A stretch of 64,000 nt of DNA from CAITSH01 sp945892985 (GTDB lineage: Bacteria > Pseudomonadota > Gammaproteobacteria > Burkholderiales > SG8-39). Positions 60,873 to 64,000 of the stretch are shown in pieces; position 1 is the stretch's first letter, and each line of letters begins with the position of its first letter. Below the pieces are notes generated by a model, which was not told where the DNA came from, searched no databases, and saw only the letters and a program-made list of their open reading frames with translations. The position numbers were made by a program, and so were the translations under genes. The stretch is from positions 89,108 through 153,107 of the forward strand of contig CAMDDU010000005.1 of the NCBI GenBank assembly GCA_945892985.1, read 5' to 3'.

Positions 60873-60899
60873 CTTGCCGCTCCGGGGCGACTGGCGCGC

Positions 60900-61574
60900 A
60901 TGAAGCCCGCGGTTGTCCTGCTCTCTGGCGGCCTGGACTCGGCCACCGTGCTGGCGCTGGCGAAAAGCCAGGGCTATGCCTGCCATGCCCTTTCCGTGCA
61001 GTATGGACAACGCCATCAGGCCGAACTCGATGCCGCGGCGCGGGTGGTCGCCCACATTGGCGCCACCCAGCACAAGGTGGTCAGCGTTGATTTATCCACC
61101 TTTGGCGGCTCGGCGCTGACCGATGCCGCAATCGCGGTGCCCACGGACGGCGTCAAACCGGGGCTTATTCCGGTCACCTATGTCCCGGCGCGCAATACCA
61201 TCATGCTGTCACTGGCCCTTGCCTGGGCCGAGGTGCTGGGCAGTCGCGATATTTTTTTCGGCGCCAACGCGCTCGATTACTCCGGCTATCCGGATTGCCG
61301 CCCCGATTTCATGCAGGCCTTCGAACGCTTGGCCAATCTTGCCACCCGCGCCGGGGTCGAGGGCGCGCACCTGGTGCTGCACACGCCCATCATCGCCATG
61401 AGCAAGGCCCAGATCGTGCGTCTTGGCGCGCAACTGGGTGTCGATTACGGCCTGACTGTGTCCTGCTACCAGGCCGATGCCGCAGGCCGCGCCTGCGGGA
61501 TCTGCGATTCGTGTCGCTTGCGGCGTGCCGGCTTCGAGGCCGCGGGCATGCCCGACCCGACGATCTACGCTTGA
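60900..61574 (+). CDS. queC: 7-cyano-7-deazaguanine synthase QueC
   Basis: ATP-dependent conversion of 7-carboxy-7-deazaguanine to preQ0 for queuosine. There are 224 residues. The PP-loop is VVLLSGGLDSATVLALA, followed by ALSVQYGQRHQAELDAA and VPARNTIMLSLALAWAEV. The zinc-binding Cys are in VSCYQADAAGRACGICDSC. It follows cpoB by 27 bases. queE, which normally sits between the two in many proteobacteria, is absent here, and no queD or queF is in the window. Confidence 0.95.
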   Translation: MKPAVVLLSGGLDSATVLALAKSQGYACHALSVQYGQRHQAELDAAARVVAHIGATQHKVVSVDLSTFGGSALTDAAIAVPTDGVKPGLIPVTYVPARNTIMLSLALAWAEVLGSRDIFFGANALDYSGYPDCRPDFMQAFERLANLATRAGVEGAHLVLHTPIIAMSKAQIVRLGAQLGVDYGLTVSCYQADAAGRACGICDSCRLRRAGFEAAGMPDPTIYA

Positions 61575-61577
61575 CCG

Positions 61578-61618
61578 TTGACTCTCGACCCTTGACTCTC
61601 GACCCTTGACCCTTGACG
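61578..61618. repeat. 14-bp/7-bp tandem repeat after queC
   Basis: TTGACTCTCGACCC occurs twice head to tail, followed by the half-units TTGACCC and TTGACG. It begins four bases after the queC stop codon. Confidence 0.88.
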
Positions 61619-61690
61619 CTGCCCCTGACCGGGTGCGGCGCGGTAAAATACCAGCCCTTTTCGTGCTGCCGACCTCGTGAAAGTGCGCCC

Positions 61691-62806
61691 ATGAACGAAG
61701 CCAATCCTGCCAGCCTTGCCGCCATCGTCATCTGGGGCGCATTTGTACTCGCCCTGGTGTTTGGTTACGTCGGCGCCAAGACCAATTTTTGCGCCATGGG
61801 CGCGGTGTCCGACATCGTTAACATGGGCGACTGGACGCGCATGCGCATGTGGCTGCTGGCGATTGCGGTGGCCATTCTGGGCACCACGGCGCTCGCGCTG
61901 GGCGGACAGCTCGACCTGGGCAAAAGTATTTACACCTCCCCCAATGTCACCTGGTTGTCGTTTCTGCTCGGCGGCTTTTTGTTCGGAGCCGGCATGGTGC
62001 TGGCGTCCGGTTGCGGTTCCAAGACCCTCATACGCATCGGTGGCGGCAACCTCAAGTCGCTGGTGGTGTTGCTGGTGCTGGCAGTCAGCGCCTACATGAC
62101 GCTAAAGGGCTTGTTCGGCATGTTCCGCGTCAACGTGCTGGAACAAGCCACGGTGGTGCTCGCGGGCAGCCAGGATTTGCCTTCTATCATCGCGCGGGCA
62201 ACCGGGGCAGACAAAAAGGCCGTGCTGGCTGCGGTTTCGCTGCTTCTTTGCGGCGGCTTGCTGAGTTTCGTTTTCAAGGACCGCGAGTTCCGTACCGCCG
62301 AAAACATCATTGGCGGTATCGTCGTGGGCCTGGTCGTGGTCGGCGGGTGGTACCTGAGCGGGCATATCGGCTATCTTGCCGAAGACCCGCAGACGCTTGA
62401 AGAAAAATTCCTTGCCACCAACAGCGGCCGGATGGAATCGCTCTCCTTTGTTTCACCCAATGCCTATTTGCTCGAATTGTTGATGCTCTGGAGTGACAAG
62501 ACCCGCGTGGTGAGCTTTGGCATCGCCAGCGTGCTGGGCATGGCGGCCGGGTCGTGGATCTACGCCCTCACCTCGCGCACCTTCCGACTGGAGAGCTTTC
62601 GTGATGCCGAGGACACCGTCAACCACCTGGTTGGCGGCATGTTCATGGGCTTTGGCGGCGTGGTGGCGCTCGGTTGCACCGTCGGGCAGGGCTTGTCGGG
62701 CATATCGACGCTGGCAATCGGCTCTTTCATCACCTTTTTTGCCATCATCGCCGGCGCCACCGCCGCACTCAAGTTCCAGTATTGGAAAATGATGCGCGAG
62801 CAATAG
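61691..62806 (+). CDS. YeeE/YedE-family permease (thiosulfate/sulfur transport type)
   Basis: A 371-residue inner-membrane protein with about nine helices. It contains the family's three Cys sites: AKTNFCAMGAVSD (first), LASGCGSKTLIRIGGGN (second) and ALGCTVGQGLSGIS (third). In TsuA such cysteines relay thiosulfate through the membrane. The start is ATG 61691. No TusA-like gene is adjacent, so whether the cargo is thiosulfate or another sulfur or selenium compound is open. Confidence 0.9.
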   Translation: MNEANPASLAAIVIWGAFVLALVFGYVGAKTNFCAMGAVSDIVNMGDWTRMRMWLLAIAVAILGTTALALGGQLDLGKSIYTSPNVTWLSFLLGGFLFGAGMVLASGCGSKTLIRIGGGNLKSLVVLLVLAVSAYMTLKGLFGMFRVNVLEQATVVLAGSQDLPSIIARATGADKKAVLAAVSLLLCGGLLSFVFKDREFRTAENIIGGIVVGLVVVGGWYLSGHIGYLAEDPQTLEEKFLATNSGRMESLSFVSPNAYLLELLMLWSDKTRVVSFGIASVLGMAAGSWIYALTSRTFRLESFRDAEDTVNHLVGGMFMGFGGVVALGCTVGQGLSGISTLAIGSFITFFAIIAGATAALKFQYWKMMREQ

Positions 62807-62887
62807 TCGCGCAGGCCGGAGTTGGCGTCAAAAGTGACGGTTTCATTGCCTTAGGCGCCTCGATACAGTAAAATCGCGCTTCTTTTT

Positions 62888-62963
62888 GGGTCGTTAGCTC
62901 AGTTGGTAGAGCAGCGGACTTTTAATCCGTTGGTCGCCGGTTCGAATCCGGCACGGCCTACCA
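62888..62963 (+). tRNA. tRNA-Lys (anticodon TTT)
   Basis: Acceptor GGGTCGT pairs with ACGGCCT (with two G-T pairs). The D-arm is GCTCAGTTGGTAGAGC, the anticodon loop CTTTTAA (TTT), the T-arm CCGGTTCGAATCCGG, the discriminator A, and CCA is encoded (62961-62963). Such 3' ends are common integration sites. Confidence 0.97.
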
Positions 62964-62968
62964 GAATT

Positions 62969-63004
62969 CAAAGGGGTTAGCTTCGGCTAACCCCTTTGCT
63001 TTTG
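62969..63004 (+). terminator. Intrinsic terminator of tRNA-Lys
   Basis: CAAAGGGGTTAGC, UUCG-type tetraloop TTCG, GCTAACCCCTTTG: a 13-bp perfect stem followed by CTTTTG, five bases after the tRNA CCA end. Confidence 0.93.
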
Positions 63005-63628
63005 GGGATTCGCAAAGCTGCCTCTTTCTATTTCACCTGCTGCCGCCTTCAAATCTACCTGTCCATTTGGACAGGATTTGGACAGACTTAGAGCTGTTGC
63101 GCTTCGCGCATTGCCGCCCGGTTTTGATACCACCCCACATCCCCATGATGTTGGGTCACTGCTCCGCGACCCCCACCCCCGGGTCACCCGCCCCACCAAA
63201 ATCGACCCGTAGCGCCACGGCTTGACGGTGTAATTCGCTCGATTGGATAGCTAAATCTATCCCTGTTTTCCGATCTGGGATTTGTTTGAATGAGCAAAAA
63301 ATTTTGTAGCAAATTTCAAACCGGTCTTAGGCGTCTATCTGCTGAGGAGCCAGTTCTTTCTGTCAAACTTCTTGGAGAGGATTCGCTCCTCAAGGGTATA
63401 AACCCTTCGCTGGACATATGCGGTTAGAGTGACAGATGACGATGAAATTTACCATTGCACTACTTGCCGGTGTTGATTTTCGCCTCAATGTGAGCCATTT
63501 GTTGGGCTGGTTTCCATCGAAATGTGAGCCAGTTTCGGCTTGGAAATATAGACGGTTCCCTCAGAGTGGTTTAAAAATATCTAAAAAACCCAGCTCCCAA
63601 TTCAGTGGAAATCCACAACTTGCTTATA
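63005..63628. other. Composition-shifted spacer without a recognised gene
   Basis: From about 63200 the DNA becomes clearly AT-richer than the rest of the window. It contains a palindrome CTGTCCA-TT-TGGACAG (63059-63074) beside a further TTTGGACAG, small hairpins GGATAG/CTATCC (63245-63262) and AAGGGT/ACCCTT (63392-63407), and the TGAGCC repeats described separately. A 70-codon plus-strand frame from ATG 63436 begins MTMKFTIALLAG, then runs into the repeat sequence, and may be a truncated gene start. Confidence 0.45.
63471..63531. mobile_element. Possible insertion-sequence end (IS21-like terminal repeats)
   Basis: TGTTGATTTTCG at 63471 is followed by two copies of AATGTGAGCCA (63487-63497 and 63521-63531). 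Multiple short direct repeats behind a TG-starting tip are the layout of IS21-family ends. No istA/istB is seen within the window, so only a fragment or an end is present; the assignment is tentative. Confidence 0.35.
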
Positions 63629-63865
63629 TTATTTATGCACGACGGTAGTCAGCACCATTTTTGTTTTCCCTATATTCGTAACGACATCAGAATCCGCTTC
63701 CATCCAAGCTGCAGACCCAGCAACTCTTTTGTTAATGGTTTTCTTACCATCTTTCGAAACTCGCTGCATCTCGCCACCAGTTACATAGAACACTGCTCTT
63801 GGCTTCCTGTCGGCAGTGGAAACATCACCCGGCAAAAATGTTGATTGAGTAATTTTTAGGCTCAT
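63629..63865 (-). CDS. Small hypothetical protein
   Basis: 78 residues with a balanced, Lys/Thr/Val-rich composition unlike the Arg/Ala-rich false frames elsewhere: it starts MSLKITQSTFLPGDVS and ends KTKMVLTTVVHK. I do not recognise a family. It has no membrane segment or signal peptide and no good ribosome site before ATG 63865. It lies in the AT-rich segment between the two groups of TGAGCC motifs, so it may be cargo of, or a remnant in, a mobile region. It might equally be non-coding. Confidence 0.4.
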   Translation of the reverse strand: MSLKITQSTFLPGDVSTADRKPRAVFYVTGGEMQRVSKDGKKTINKRVAGSAAWMEADSDVVTNIGKTKMVLTTVVHK

Positions 63866-63900
63866 ATAGCGAATAATGTTGGTGGCTCATCTGGTGAGCC
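63859..63900. repeat. GGCTCA/TGAGCC inverted motifs
   Basis: GGCTCA at 63859-63864 and 63884-63889, and TGAGCC at 63895-63900; the last two form a palindrome with a 5-base loop. The same hexamer appears in direct orientation at 63491 and 63525, so the two groups face each other across about 330 bases. Confidence 0.6.
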
Positions 63901-63955
63901 TGTGGGGGCGGAAACTGGCAGTGTGGCGCAAAGGCGCTGGACCAGGAGACGCGAA

Positions 63956-64000
63956 ATGAGGACTAGGGAATTGGCAAGGTTGATAAGCACTCTGGGCAAG
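63956..64000 (+). CDS. Start of an unidentified gene leaving the window
   Basis: ATG 63956 has AGGAG (63944-63948) seven bases upstream. Fifteen codons are visible, reading MRTRELARLISTLGK, too short to identify. Its position after the TGAGCC motifs suggests a gene of a mobile element or island. Confidence 0.5.
   Translation, partial: MRTRELARLISTLGK

Noticed and set aside
63059..63085. Integrase core site or attL at tRNA-Lys
   Set aside because: The TTTGGACAG repeats do not copy the tRNA-Lys 3' end, so they are not evidence of an attachment site.

Overview
The window is high-GC chromosomal DNA of a betaproteobacterium, most probably a member of the Burkholderiales or a close relative. Four things point there: three Bug/TctC-type periplasmic receptors, the gene orders ftsY-ftsE-ftsX-rpoH, mutM / TPR lipoprotein-lolB-ispE-tRNA-Gln-prs-rplY-pth-ychF and yebC-ruvC-ruvA-ruvB-ybgC-tolQRAB-pal-cpoB, the 2[4Fe-4S] ferredoxin after coaD, and the codon and GC usage. 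No species can be named from the sequence alone.

Layout. 1-8 kb: an alkylation-repair pair (alkB, cut by the left edge, overlapping an Ada/Ogt-type methyltransferase), a rhomboid protease, SelO, a phytanoyl-CoA dioxygenase-like enzyme, a Bug receptor and an SDR. 7.3-12.6 kb: an IclR regulator divergent from a small catabolic operon (VOC protein, alpha/beta hydrolase, Bug receptor, MhpA-like flavin monooxygenase), probably for an aromatic compound. 12.8-27.5 kb: housekeeping genes, including rpoH behind a perfect CIRCE operator, the ftsEXY block, tRNA-Gln and prs. 27.5-29.5 kb: a GNAT/DUF1778 toxin-antitoxin module flanked by unassigned, relic-like DNA. 29.5-33 kb: a lipoprotein, a third Bug receptor and Uup. 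33-43 kb: a tightly overlapping ten-gene operon for a modified surface glycan or glycoprotein (four glycosyltransferases, an FdtA/FdtB-like aminosugar pair, two related methyltransferases around a flavoprotein, a FemAB/GNAT-like acyltransferase). 43-50 kb: a GabD-like dehydrogenase with a complete TRAP transporter, and an MFS/spermidine-synthase fusion. 50-63 kb: an EamA exporter, a HerA-like ATPase, yebC-ruvCAB, ybgC-tolQRAB-pal-cpoB, queC, a YeeE-type permease and tRNA-Lys. 63-64 kb: an AT-richer segment with repeated TGAGCC motifs and the start of a gene leaving the window, which looks like the edge of an island.

How it fits together. The core genes serve division (FtsEX/FtsY), heat shock (RpoH under HrcA/CIRCE), outer-membrane upkeep (LolB, Tol-Pal), recombination (RuvABC) and translation. 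The accessory genes describe a scavenging heterotroph with high-affinity uptake of organic acids (Bug, TRAP), oxidative catabolism, and a strain-specific surface glycan.

Beyond genes, the spacers are unusually rich in short tandem duplications with different units (6-15 bp) and carry two dispersed palindromic families: a GTCATTGCGAG-ended element at 4032 and 6301, and a 35-bp REP-like palindrome at 7232 and 54386.
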